Source of the DNA: JASLBX01 sp036374175
GTDB taxonomy: Bacteria > Actinomycetota > Actinomycetes > Jiangellales > Jiangellaceae
NCBI GenBank assembly: GCA_036374175.1
Contig: DASUUH010000062.1
Coordinates: 36,744 to 100,743, forward strand
Length of the DNA: 64,000 nucleotides
Direction of reading: 5' to 3'
Part shown: piece by piece, positions 27,022-35,325 of the stretch
How positions within the stretch are numbered: position 1 is the stretch's first letter
Layout of the letters: every line of letters begins with the position of its first letter
Translations under genes and position numbers: made by a program
Notes under the pieces: generated by a model
Told to the model about the DNA's origin: nothing
The model's input: only the letters and a program-made list of their open reading frames with translations
Databases searched by the model: none

Positions 27022-27040
27022 TAAGGTAATCCTTAGCAAG
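27022..27040 (+). promoter_or_regulatory. Candidate DtxR/IdeR-like box upstream of asnO
   Basis: TAAGGTAATCCTTAGCAAG matches the iron-box consensus TWAGGTWAGSCTWACCTWA at 15 of 19 positions by my alignment; the left half is perfect and the right half is imperfect. Within it TAAGG-TAAT-CCTTA is an inverted repeat. It lies 117 bases before the asnO start, with no obvious promoter of its own overlapping it. A chance match is possible. Confidence 0.35.
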
Positions 27041-27133
27041 ATCGTGCCGCAGTACTTCGCAGCGGCAACAACCGCGGTTGGGCGCCGGCGACTAACCACG
27101 CCAGGACGTCAGGGGCGTTGGGACCTTAGCAAG
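27031..27133 (+). repeat. 10-bp direct repeat CCTTAGCAAG before asnO
   Basis: Exact copies at 27031-27040 and 27124-27133. The second copy fills the first half of the spacer between TTGGGA (27118) and TAGGGT (27143) of the putative asnO promoter, where a bound protein would block or assist RNA polymerase. The first copy forms the right half of the DtxR-like box. Confidence 0.5.
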
Positions 27134-27148
27134 CTCACCGGGTAGGGT
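27118..27148 (+). promoter_or_regulatory. Putative asnO promoter, leaderless
   Basis: TTGGGA (27118-27123), 19-base spacer, TAGGGT (27143-27148), then 8 bases to the ATG at 27157. Confidence 0.5.
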
Positions 27149-27156
27149 CGAAACAC

Positions 27157-28959
27157 ATGTGCGGACTCTCCGGCGAGTACACCTTCGACGGTTCGCCGCC
27201 CGACCTCGGCGCGGTGGGAATGATGTGCGACGCGATGGTGTCGCGGGGGCCCGACGACGCCGGCGCCTACGCCCACGGCTCACTCGCCATCGGACACCGG
27301 CGGCTGTCCATCATCGATCTGTCACCCGCCGGCCACCAGCCGATGGTCGACAGCGAACTCGGCCTCACGGTGGCGTTCAACGGGTGCATCTACAACTACC
27401 GCGAGTTGCGCGCTGAACTGCAGGCGCACGGGTACCGGTTCTTCTCGACGTCGGACACCGAGGTCATCGGCAAGGCGTATCACCATTGGGGCGAGAACTT
27501 CGTCGACCGCCTGCTGGGCATGTTCGCGATCGCCATCCACGAGCGCGACTCCGGGCGCCTGGTGCTGGTCCGCGACCGCCTGGGCATCAAACCGCTCTAC
27601 CTCGCCGAGACTCCGCGCCGCTTGCGGTTCGCCAGCAGCCTGCCTGCACTCGTTCATGCGGGACGACGTGACGGCTCGGTCGACACCAGCATCGACCCGG
27701 TGGCGCTGCACCACTACCTGTCCTGGCATGCCGTGGTGCCGGCACCGCGAACGATCCTCAACGGCGTCCGCAAACTCGCCCCGGCGACGATGAAGATCAT
27801 CGAACGGGACGGTTCCAGCCGCGAGCGCACCTACTGGGAAGCCCGGTACGAGCGCGATCCCGCGCAGGCGGGGTGGTCGGCCCGCGAGTGGGAGGACGCG
27901 GTTCTGGACTCACTACGGACCGCCGTGCGGCGACGGCTGGTGGCCGACGTCCCGGTGGGAGTGCTGCTGTCCGGCGGCCTGGATTCGAGCCTTGTTGTGG
28001 GTTTGCTCGCCGAGGAAGGCCAAGCCGGGCTCAACACGTTCAGCATCGGCTTCGAGGCGGTCGGCGGCGAGGAGGGCGATGAGTTCAAGTACTCCGACGT
28101 CATCGCCCGCGAGTTCGAGACCGACCACCACCAGATCAGGATCGATACCGCCCGCACACTGCCTGCGCTCGAAGATGCCATCGCCGCCATGAGCGAACCG
28201 ATGGTCAGTCACGACGTTGTCGGCTTCTTCCTACTGAGCCAGGAGGTCAGCAAACACGTCAAGGTCGTACAGTCGGGCCAGGGCGCGGACGAGGTGTTCG
28301 GTGGCTACCACTGGTATCCCCCACTGCTGGGGATAGATCGAGACGCAGCCGCTCAGGTGTACGCTGGCGCGTTCTTCGACCGCGATCACGCCGGCCTGGC
28401 CGAGGTCGTCCGTCCCGACCATCTGACCGGCGAGCCCGTAAGTCATGAGTTCGTCGTGGCGCACATGAACCGGCCCGGCGCCGCGACGGCGGTCGACGCG
28501 GCGCTGCGCCTGGACTCGCACATCATGCTCGTCGACGACCCGGTCAAGCGGGTAGACAACATGACCATGGCCTGGGGCCTGGAGGCGCGCGTGCCGTTCC
28601 TGGACCACGAGCTCGTCGAGTTGGCCGCACAGTGCCCGCCGGAGCTCAAGCTCGCCCAAGGAGGTAAGGGGGTACTCAAGGAAGCCGGCCGGCGAGTCAT
28701 CCCTGCCGAGGTCATCGACCGGCCCAAGGGATACTTCCCAGTGCCCGCGCTCAAGTTCCTGCACGGCGCCTACCTCGAACGCGTACGGGACGCCCTGCAC
28801 GCCCCCGCGGCGCGCCAGCGCGGCCTATTCCGCGCCGAGTACGTCGACCGGTTGCTGGCCGATCCCAACTCCGACCTGACACCCCTGCGCGGCAACCGGC
28901 TCTGGCAGCTGGCGCTGTTGGAGATGTGGCTGCAGAAACACCAGATTGCGCCCGCATGA
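27157..28959 (+). CDS. asnO: N-acetylglutaminylglutamine amidotransferase (asparagine synthase family)
   Basis: 600 aa. Cys2 (MCGLSGEYTF) is the glutaminase nucleophile, with SRGPDDAG and HRRLSIIDLS in the Ntn-hydrolase domain (1-210). The synthetase domain has the ATP PP-loop VLLSGGLDSSLVVG (about 268-281) and SGQGADEVFGGY. It belongs to the 'trio' amidotransferases, which amidate N-acetylglutaminylglutamine to the osmolyte NAGGN, rather than to general AsnB; the two downstream genes are the other trio members. Leaderless ATG. 61 bases separate it from the next gene. Confidence 0.9.
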   Translation: MCGLSGEYTFDGSPPDLGAVGMMCDAMVSRGPDDAGAYAHGSLAIGHRRLSIIDLSPAGHQPMVDSELGLTVAFNGCIYNYRELRAELQAHGYRFFSTSDTEVIGKAYHHWGENFVDRLLGMFAIAIHERDSGRLVLVRDRLGIKPLYLAETPRRLRFASSLPALVHAGRRDGSVDTSIDPVALHHYLSWHAVVPAPRTILNGVRKLAPATMKIIERDGSSRERTYWEARYERDPAQAGWSAREWEDAVLDSLRTAVRRRLVADVPVGVLLSGGLDSSLVVGLLAEEGQAGLNTFSIGFEAVGGEEGDEFKYSDVIAREFETDHHQIRIDTARTLPALEDAIAAMSEPMVSHDVVGFFLLSQEVSKHVKVVQSGQGADEVFGGYHWYPPLLGIDRDAAAQVYAGAFFDRDHAGLAEVVRPDHLTGEPVSHEFVVAHMNRPGAATAVDAALRLDSHIMLVDDPVKRVDNMTMAWGLEARVPFLDHELVELAAQCPPELKLAQGGKGVLKEAGRRVIPAEVIDRPKGYFPVPALKFLHGAYLERVRDALHAPAARQRGLFRAEYVDRLLADPNSDLTPLRGNRLWQLALLEMWLQKHQIAPA

Positions 28960-29020
28960 ATCCACCGCGCCACACGACCCGCCCAGCGTCCTGCTCACGA
29001 CGCCTAGCCGGGCCTTCGAC

Positions 29021-30811
29021 ATGACTGACGACCGTCCCCGCCGCCGCCGCGTCGCCGGCGAGCGCAAGCGTCCCTTGTGGACGCAGGCCTGGCGTGATAC
29101 GCCCGACCACCTCGTCCGTGGCATGCAGCGCGACGTGTCCGTGGAGTGCGGCTGGGGCCGGCTGATCTTCGCCCAGACCTTCGACCGGGCGGACGACATC
29201 CTGCAGCTGCTTCGCGCGGAAGAAGCCGGGCAGCGCGACATCGCGATGTACGTCAAGGACCCGCACGTGCTCGTCGCCAGCGCCCCGGACGAGTTGTTCA
29301 TCGACCCGAGTTACACCTACCGGCTCGAGCTGCACAGGTACCGGCCGCGACGCGAACTCATTCCGGGCGTGCTCGTCAGGACGATCGGCGAGGCGAGCGA
29401 CGCCCACGAAATCAATCGAATCTACGCAGCGCGCGGCATGGTCACCGCCGACCCCGACCTGATGTGGGACAACCAGCTGACTCGGACCTTCACCTACCTA
29501 GTTGCCGAGGACAGCCGGACGGGGCACGTGATCGGCACCACCACCGGTATCGATCACACGCTCGCGTTCGGCGACCCCGAAGGCGGCGCCAGCCTGTGGT
29601 GCCTGGCAGTCGATCCGCAGTCATCCGCACCCGGCGTCGGCGAGGCGCTGGTGCGTGTGCTGTGCGAGCGGTACATCGGACGGGGCCGGTCGCACCTGGA
29701 CCTGTCGGTGATGCACGACAACACGCCGGCCATCCGCCTGTACAAGAAACTCGGCTTCCGGCGGGTCCCGGTGTTCGCCGTCAAACGTAAGAACGTCATC
29801 AACGAGCCCCTGTTCGTGCCCGAGCCGGAGCCGGACATCGCCGACCTGAACCCGTACGCCCGGATCATCGCCGACGAGGCGCGACGCCGCGGCATCCGGG
29901 TCGAAGTCCTCGACCCCGAATGGGGCGAAATGCGGCTGGTCCACGGCGGGCGGCGCGTCGTCATGCGAGAGTCGCTGTCGGAGCTGACCACGGCGGTGGC
30001 CATGAGCAGATGCGACGACAAGCGGATCACCCGGCGCATCATGCGGGACGCCGGGCTGCGGGTGCCGCGCGGCCAGCGGGCGAACGGCGGCAGCGCTGAC
30101 GCTGCGTTCCTGGACGAGATCGGCGAGGTCGTCGTCAAGCCCGCCCGCGGTGAGCAGGGCCGCGGCGTCAGCGTGGGTGTGACCGACCCGGAGCAACTCG
30201 CCAAGGCCGTCCAGTTGGCCCGCAGCTACTGCCCTGACGTACTGATCGAAGAGTGCGTCGACGGCGACGACGTGCGCATCGTCGTGATCGGGCACAAGGT
30301 TGTCGCCGCCGCCATCAGGCGTCCGCCATCGGTCATCGGCACCGGGCGGCACAGCGTGCGCGACCTGATCAAGGCCCACAGCCGGCGGAGGGAGTCTGCG
30401 ACCGGTGGTGAATCGACCGTCCCGCTCGACGAGGCCACCATTGCGACGGTGCGCGCAGCCGGGCACGAGCTCGACGACGTGCTGCCCGTAGCAGCGACAC
30501 TACAAGTGCGCCGGACGGCCAATCTGCATACCGGTGGCACAATCCACGACGTCACCGCAGAGCTGCACCCGGACTTGGCCCAAGCGGCCGTAACCGCCAG
30601 CAAGGCCCTCGACATACCGGTGACCGGGATCGACCTGATCGTGCCGGACGTTTCCGGGCCCGACTACGTGTTCATCGAGGCCAACGAGCGTCCGGGGTTG
30701 GCCAACCACGAGCCGCAGCCGACCGCCGAGCGCTTCGTCGACCTGCTGTTCCCCGCGACACGCGCCACCCCTCGCCCCTGGCGACCGGCGCCACCCAGCT
30801 CACACCGCTAG
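29021..30811 (+). CDS. ngs: N-acetylglutaminylglutamine synthetase (GNAT + ATP-grasp)
   Basis: 596 aa from ATG at 29021 (MTDDRPRRRRVAGERK); TTG and ATG codons nearer the asnO stop are less likely or out of frame. The N-terminal ~100 residues are specific to the family. A GNAT acetyltransferase domain covers about 115-265 (CLAVDPQSSAPGVGEALVRVL, DNTPAIRLYKKLGFRRV). A C-terminal ATP-grasp ligase covers about 330-585 (VVVKPARGEQGRGVSVGV, LIEECVDGDDVRIVVIG, FIEANERPGLANHEPQ). It would acetylate glutamine and ligate a second glutamine to make N-acetylglutaminylglutamine, as shown for homologues in Sinorhizobium and Pseudomonas. Confidence 0.9.
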   Translation: MTDDRPRRRRVAGERKRPLWTQAWRDTPDHLVRGMQRDVSVECGWGRLIFAQTFDRADDILQLLRAEEAGQRDIAMYVKDPHVLVASAPDELFIDPSYTYRLELHRYRPRRELIPGVLVRTIGEASDAHEINRIYAARGMVTADPDLMWDNQLTRTFTYLVAEDSRTGHVIGTTTGIDHTLAFGDPEGGASLWCLAVDPQSSAPGVGEALVRVLCERYIGRGRSHLDLSVMHDNTPAIRLYKKLGFRRVPVFAVKRKNVINEPLFVPEPEPDIADLNPYARIIADEARRRGIRVEVLDPEWGEMRLVHGGRRVVMRESLSELTTAVAMSRCDDKRITRRIMRDAGLRVPRGQRANGGSADAAFLDEIGEVVVKPARGEQGRGVSVGVTDPEQLAKAVQLARSYCPDVLIEECVDGDDVRIVVIGHKVVAAAIRRPPSVIGTGRHSVRDLIKAHSRRRESATGGESTVPLDEATIATVRAAGHELDDVLPVAATLQVRRTANLHTGGTIHDVTAELHPDLAQAAVTASKALDIPVTGIDLIVPDVSGPDYVFIEANERPGLANHEPQPTAERFVDLLFPATRATPRPWRPAPPSSHR

Positions 30812-30841
30812 ATCCGGTTGTTGTCTGAGACAGTTGGACGC

Positions 30842-32008
30842 ATGAAGCGGTTGGCCATCGATGATGAGTACCTGCAGGACATCCTGCTAGAGCTGCTGCG
30901 CACGCCCAGCCCGTCGGGGCGGACCGACGCGGTCATGCAGATCATCGGCGACCACCTCGACTCGTTGGGTCTGCCCGTCCGCGTTACCCGCCGCGGTGTG
31001 CTGCGCGCCACCCTCGCCGGGCAGCGCAGCGACATCAGCCGCGCAGTCGCCGTGCACGCCGACACCATCGGTGCGATGGTCAAGCGCCTCAAGCCCAACG
31101 GACGGCTCGAGGTCGTGCCGGTCGGCACGCACAGCGCCCGCTTTGCCGAGGGCGCACACGTCACGGTTTTCCCGGACGACCTCACGCAGTTCTTCACCGG
31201 CACCGTCCTGCCCTTGATGTCGAGTGGCCACAATTTCGGCGGAGCCGTCGACACCCAGGGCGTGGGCTGGCACCAAGTGGAGATCCGGCTCGACGAGAAG
31301 GTGTCCAGTGCCGCGGACGTGGCCGCACTCGGTGTTCAGGTCGGTGACTTCGTCGCACTCGACGCCGCACCACAGATCACGCCGAGCGGTTTCGTCAAGT
31401 CGCGGCACCTCGACGACAAGGCAGGGCTGGCCGCGTGCCTCACCGCGGTCAAGGCGCTCACCGACGCATCGGTCCCCCTCAGCGTTACCGCACATCTGCT
31501 CGTGACCATCGGCGAAGAGGTCGGCATGGGCGCGACCCATGGCCTGGATGACACCGTGGCCGAACTCATCGCGATCGACAACGCGGTCGTCTCTGAGGGC
31601 CAGGAGTCGCAGGAGGACACCGTCAACGTCGGGATGCTCGACTCCACCGGGCCGTTCGACTACCACCTGACCCGCCGACTCATAGCGATCTGCGAAGAGA
31701 ACGAGCTGCTGTACCGGCGCGACATCTACCGCTTCTACCGTTCCGACGCCGCGCCCGCGATCGAATCCGGCATGGAATGCCGCACGGCGCTGCTCGGCTT
31801 CGGGGTGGAGTCCAGCCATGGCCATGAGCGCACGCACCTGGACGGGCTGCGCCGGCTCGCCGAACTCCTCATGCTCTACCTGCAGAGCCCGCTGACGTTC
31901 GAGGAGTGGGACCAGGCCCCGACCGGCACCCTGGAGGACTTCCCGAGCCACAGCGTCCAGCCGGCCGAGCCGGAGCCCGAACACTATGCCGACGGACGCT
32001 ACGCCTAG
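30842..32008 (+). CDS. M42-family metallopeptidase of the NAGGN system
   Basis: 388 aa from ATG at 30842; a TTG at 30818 is in frame but weaker. M42/M20 metal-site segments: AVHADTIGAMV (His, Asp), RHLDDKAGLAACL (bridging Asp), TIGEEVGMGATHG (catalytic Glu pair), IDNAV and a late SSHGHERTHLDGL (His). It is the third gene of the trio and is predicted to cleave the NAGGN-type dipeptide or recycle it; its exact role is not proved. 30 bases after the synthetase gene. It converges on plsC with 13 bases between stops. Confidence 0.87.
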   Translation: MKRLAIDDEYLQDILLELLRTPSPSGRTDAVMQIIGDHLDSLGLPVRVTRRGVLRATLAGQRSDISRAVAVHADTIGAMVKRLKPNGRLEVVPVGTHSARFAEGAHVTVFPDDLTQFFTGTVLPLMSSGHNFGGAVDTQGVGWHQVEIRLDEKVSSAADVAALGVQVGDFVALDAAPQITPSGFVKSRHLDDKAGLAACLTAVKALTDASVPLSVTAHLLVTIGEEVGMGATHGLDDTVAELIAIDNAVVSEGQESQEDTVNVGMLDSTGPFDYHLTRRLIAICEENELLYRRDIYRFYRSDAAPAIESGMECRTALLGFGVESSHGHERTHLDGLRRLAELLMLYLQSPLTFEEWDQAPTGTLEDFPSHSVQPAEPEPEHYADGRYA

Positions 32009-32021
32009 ACCCGTAGGGCCG

Positions 32022-32726
32022 TTAGGAGCTCTTTTCGCGCTTCTTGGCTTCGGCGATCTCCTGCTTGGCCCGCGTGGCGTAGATGTCGATGTACTGCTGG
32101 CCGGACAGCTGCATCAGGGCGTACATGATCTCATCCGTGACCGCGCGCAGCACATAGCGGTCCGATTCCATGCCGTAGTAACGGCTGAAGTCGAGTTTCT
32201 TGCCGAATCGGACACCCGGCCGCCGCACCTTCGGGATGAGCCGCCCGGGAGGTTGCATCTCGAATGTTCCGATCATGGCGATGGGAATCACCGGGACTCG
32301 GGCTTCGAGCGCCATCCGGGCGACTCCCGTGCGGCCGCGGTACAGCCGGCCGTCCGGCGACCTGGTGCCTTCCGGGTAGATGCCGAGCAGGTCACCCCGC
32401 CCGAGGATCTTCAGGCCGGTCCGCAACGCCGCTTCGCTGGCCTTGCCGCCGGACCGGTCGATGGGGACGTTGCCCGTGCCGCCGAAGAACAACCGCTTGA
32501 ACCAGCCCTTGACGCCGCGCTCGGTGAAGTAGTCGCTCTTGGCGAGGAACGTGACCCGGCGCTCGATCACCAGGGGCATGAACAGCGAATCGACGACGGT
32601 CAGGTGGTTGCCGGCGATGATCGCCGGGCCGCTGGGCGGGATATTTTCGGCTCCCTCGACCCATGGCCGGTATACGGCCAGCAGAATCGGCCCAAGAAGC
32701 ACTCGCTTGAGCAACCAGTACAGCAC
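32022..32726 (-). CDS. plsC: 1-acyl-sn-glycerol-3-phosphate acyltransferase (PlsC family)
   Basis: 234 aa. Acyltransferase motif I NHLTVVDS (His-x4-Asp), motif III YPEGTRSPDGRLYRGRTGVA (substrate phosphate binding) and motif IV VPVIPIAMIG. A hydrophobic N-terminal stretch (LLKRVLLGPILLAVYRPW) would place it on the inner face of the membrane. It converts lysophosphatidate to phosphatidate. GTG at 32726 is 6 bases after TAATCT, so probably leaderless. Homologues sit in the same neighbourhood near pimB in mycobacteria. Confidence 0.92.
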   Translation of the reverse strand: MLYWLLKRVLLGPILLAVYRPWVEGAENIPPSGPAIIAGNHLTVVDSLFMPLVIERRVTFLAKSDYFTERGVKGWFKRLFFGGTGNVPIDRSGGKASEAALRTGLKILGRGDLLGIYPEGTRSPDGRLYRGRTGVARMALEARVPVIPIAMIGTFEMQPPGRLIPKVRRPGVRFGKKLDFSRYYGMESDRYVLRAVTDEIMYALMQLSGQQYIDIYATRAKQEIAEAKKREKSS

Positions 32727-32732
32727 GGCCGA

Positions 32733-32738
32733 AGATTA
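32733..32738 (-). promoter_or_regulatory. -10 element TAATCT, leaderless plsC start
   Basis: Minus strand TAATCT, 6 bases, GTG at 32726. Confidence 0.4.
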
Positions 32739-32820
32739 CCTCGCCGACGCCCAGTTAACCGACTATCGAACCGTTCGTGCGACGATGCGGGTGTCATCGC
32801 AAGGGGAGAGGAGGTGTCCA

Positions 32821-33273
32821 GTGTCTCGAGACGACGAACAGGTCTGGGCCGAGCTTGTCGAGTCGTTTCACTCCTCTTCCGACGACAGTGGCCGCCAGTG
32901 GCCGGCCGCCGAAAACGTTGACCCTGAGCTGTCCGGCCCGCCCGACGACGATTCGGATGACGCCGTCGAAACCGCCCCTGCTGAGTCCTCCGGGCCTGCG
33001 GGCGGCGCTCGGCCGCCGGCGCCGAACCCTGAGGAGCACTTCACTCCGCCTACGCCTCCGCCGCTGCCCAGCACGGACTTGATCACTCGCGGCGCCTGGG
33101 CGAGTGTGCTCGGCGTTCCGATCTTCCTCACCCTCGTCGTCCTGCTAGGGCGCTCGGTGAGCGGCTGGCTGGCAGCACTGTGCGGCGCAGCGTTCGTCGG
33201 CGGATTCGTCGTCCTCATCGCGCGCATGCGCGGCCACGACCCGTACGATCCGGACGACGGAGCTGTCGTCTAG
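32821..33273 (+). CDS. Conserved actinobacterial membrane protein, acidic Pro-rich tail
   Basis: 150 aa from GTG at 32821, with AGGAGG 6 bases upstream. Residues 1-85 are acidic and Ser/Pro/Asp-rich, including FTPPTPPPLPS. Two membrane helices follow (about 95-115 and 118-137), ending in a short acidic tail (GHDPYDPDDGAVV). I do not recognise a named family. It lies 9 bases upstream of the predicted ornithine cyclodeaminase gene, very probably in one transcript. Confidence 0.7.
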   Translation: MSRDDEQVWAELVESFHSSSDDSGRQWPAAENVDPELSGPPDDDSDDAVETAPAESSGPAGGARPPAPNPEEHFTPPTPPPLPSTDLITRGAWASVLGVPIFLTLVVLLGRSVSGWLAALCGAAFVGGFVVLIARMRGHDPYDPDDGAVV

Positions 33274-33282
33274 GAGGAGTAC

Positions 33283-34539
33283 GTGAGCACAAGCGAGACG
33301 GTGGAGCTGAGCGGACATCTGATCGACACCCGCCAACTGTCGCGGATTCTCGACGACATCGCCGAATACGGCGGCGAGTTCACGATCGACCGGTTCGACG
33401 TCGGCCACGCCGCTGCCGACGAGTCCCACGCCGTGCTCACCGTCACCGCGACGGACTCGACCGAACTGGCGCGGCTGCTGATGCGGCTGCAGACGCACGG
33501 CGCCAACTTGGTGGATCCCGGGCAGGCGACGGTCCGCGAAGTCACGCAGGACGGCGTGTTCCCGGACGATTTCTACTCGACCACGAATCTCGAAACCGTG
33601 GTGCGGATCGGATCGGAGTGGATCAAGGTCGAGCAGCCGGAGATGGACTGCGGACTGCTTGTCTGGGACGACGGCGACCGGACCCGGGTACGCACGATTC
33701 CGGTCAGCGAGGTCAAGGCGGGCGATCGGGTGGTGTGTGGGGCTTCGGGCGTGCGGGTGCGTCCGGTCGAGCCACCGACCACCGGGCCGACCGCCGGCCA
33801 GGTCTTCGAGTTCATGCAGTCCGAGGTGTCCTCCGAGAAGCCGCAGGCGCTGCTCGTCCGCCAGATCGCCGAGCAGATGCGCGCGGTGAAGGCGGCCGGC
33901 CAGCGCATCCTGTGGGTCGGCGGGCCCGCCGTCGTGCACACCGGTGCCGCCCCGGCGATGGTCGAACTCGTTCGCGCCGGCTACGTCGACGTGCTGTTCG
34001 GCGGCAATGCCATCGCCACGCACGACATCGAGGCCGCCCTCTACGGAACGTCGCTCGGCGTCGACCTGGCGAAAGGGCGCGGCGTCGAACACGGCCACGA
34101 GCACCACATCCGCGCCATCAACCGGATCCGGGCCTGTGGCTCGATCCGAGCCGCAGTCGAGCAGGGCGTGGTGACCGGTGGTGTCATGCACGCGCTGGTC
34201 ACCGAGAACAAAGGATTCGTGCTCGTCGGCTCACCGCGGGATGACGGTCCGTTGCCGGACGTATACACCGACGTCATCGAGGGCCAACGGGCGATGCGCG
34301 CCGCGCTGCCGGGGGTCGGGTTCGCGATCATGGTCGCCACCATGCTGCACTCGGTCGCCACCGGAAACCTGCTGCCCGCCTCGATTCCCCTCGTGTGCGT
34401 CGACATCAACCCGGCGACGGTCACGAAGCTGGCAGATCGCGGGTCGAGCCAGGCCCGCGGCGTCGTGACCGACGTCGGCCTGTTCCTCGAGCAGTTGGCG
34501 CTAGAGCTGGTGCCGGGGCACCGATCAGTGGGCGGCTAA
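33283..34539 (+). CDS. LOR/SDH-domain protein (TIGR00300 family), predicted ornithine cyclodeaminase
   Basis: 418 aa. An N-terminal ~120-residue domain (SETVELSGHLIDTRQLSRIL) is shared with cyanobacterial arginine dihydrolase fusions, archaeal TIGR00300 proteins and LOR/SDH proteins. A C-terminal Rossmann-like domain follows (ILWVGGPAVVHTGAAPAM, VDVLFGGNAIATHDIE, GHEHHIRAINRI). Archaeal members convert ornithine to proline and ammonia, so a proline-forming role is inferred. GTG at 33283 with AGGAGGAG about 4 bases upstream. The 3' end overlaps the convergent EEP gene by 15 bases. Confidence 0.8.
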   Translation: MSTSETVELSGHLIDTRQLSRILDDIAEYGGEFTIDRFDVGHAAADESHAVLTVTATDSTELARLLMRLQTHGANLVDPGQATVREVTQDGVFPDDFYSTTNLETVVRIGSEWIKVEQPEMDCGLLVWDDGDRTRVRTIPVSEVKAGDRVVCGASGVRVRPVEPPTTGPTAGQVFEFMQSEVSSEKPQALLVRQIAEQMRAVKAAGQRILWVGGPAVVHTGAAPAMVELVRAGYVDVLFGGNAIATHDIEAALYGTSLGVDLAKGRGVEHGHEHHIRAINRIRACGSIRAAVEQGVVTGGVMHALVTENKGFVLVGSPRDDGPLPDVYTDVIEGQRAMRAALPGVGFAIMVATMLHSVATGNLLPASIPLVCVDINPATVTKLADRGSSQARGVVTDVGLFLEQLALELVPGHRSVGG

Positions 34540-35223
34540 CTCGGCCGCGACCGGCACGTCCAGATCGGCGACCACCGGGCGGTGATCGCTGGCCACCTCC
34601 ACGTCGGGCCCGTCGACGACCCAGTGCGACTGAACGGTGGCCGGCCCGCACACGAACACGCCGTCGATGCGCCGCCGGGGGTTGCGGGCGCTGAACGTCG
34701 GCGCGTTGTCGGGCGCGCCCGCGTCGGTGAACTCAGCGGCGATGGCACGCCATGTCGGCATCTCAGGGGTCTCGTTGATGTCGCCGGCGAGGACGGTTAC
34801 CGGAGAGTCGTACCGGTCGACGAGACCGACGATCTCGCCCCAATGCCGCGGCCGCTCGTCGGCATCAAGCCCCAGGTGGACACTCGCCACGGTGCACCAG
34901 GCTCCGGCCTTATGGATGCGGGCCGAGACGACGCCGCGGCGGATCAGTCGCGGCGTGCGGCTGAGCCGATACTCGATCAAACTGGACATATCGACTCGGT
35001 GGGCGGCGAGCATGGCCACGCCGTTGGCAGTGCGCCCGCCCCCGGCATAGAGCAGCCCGGATTCGCGGGCCAGGGCCGCACACTTCGATCTCCACCGGAA
35101 GAACCGGGGAGCCTCCTGGATGCAGACGACGTCGGCATCGAGCTCGCGCAGCACCCGGATGACCGCCGCCCGGTCATCTCGCAGCGACCGGACGTTGTAG
35201 GTGACCACTCTCAGCTTGACCAC
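34525..35223 (-). CDS. Endonuclease/exonuclease/phosphatase (EEP) family protein
   Basis: 232 aa. EEP-fold signatures: LRVVTYNVRSLR (metal-ligand Asn), VVCIQEAP (metal-ligand Glu), VASVHLGLDADERPRHW, VLAGDINETPEMP (catalytic Asp and Asn) and VASDHRPVVADL (Asp-His at the C-terminus). No signal peptide. The substrate (DNA, phosphoester or lipid phosphate) cannot be predicted. GTG at 35223 lies 8 bases after TAGGCT (leaderless), whose upstream edge touches a 31-bp inverted repeat. Confidence 0.85.
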   Translation of the reverse strand: MVKLRVVTYNVRSLRDDRAAVIRVLRELDADVVCIQEAPRFFRWRSKCAALARESGLLYAGGGRTANGVAMLAAHRVDMSSLIEYRLSRTPRLIRRGVVSARIHKAGAWCTVASVHLGLDADERPRHWGEIVGLVDRYDSPVTVLAGDINETPEMPTWRAIAAEFTDAGAPDNAPTFSARNPRRRIDGVFVCGPATVQSHWVVDGPDVEVASDHRPVVADLDVPVAAELAAH

Positions 35224-35231
35224 AACTCGCG

Positions 35232-35237
35232 AGCCTA
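35232..35237 (-). promoter_or_regulatory. -10 element TAGGCT, leaderless EEP gene start
   Basis: Minus strand TAGGCT, 8 bases, GTG at 35223. A long inverted repeat occupies the expected -35 region. Confidence 0.5.
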
Positions 35238-35316
35238 ACCTCTCGCGTTGATCATGGACGATTCGTGGTTACGGCGACTCCGGTACCACGAATCGTCCGT
35301 GATCAACGCGAGAGGT
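35238..35316. repeat. Near-perfect 31-32 bp inverted repeat (GATCA element)
   Basis: Arms 35239-35269 (starting CCTCTCGCGTTGATCATGG) and 35285-35315 (ending CGTGATCAACGCGAGAGG) pair with a single mismatch (T versus C beside GATCA), plus an outer A-T pair; the loop is 15 bases. It lies 10 bases past the glucokinase stop and abuts the -10 of the EEP gene. It could serve as terminator for the first and regulatory site for the second. It shares GATCACGG with the element at 9233. Confidence 0.75.
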
Positions 35317-35325
35317 GGGGTGGGG

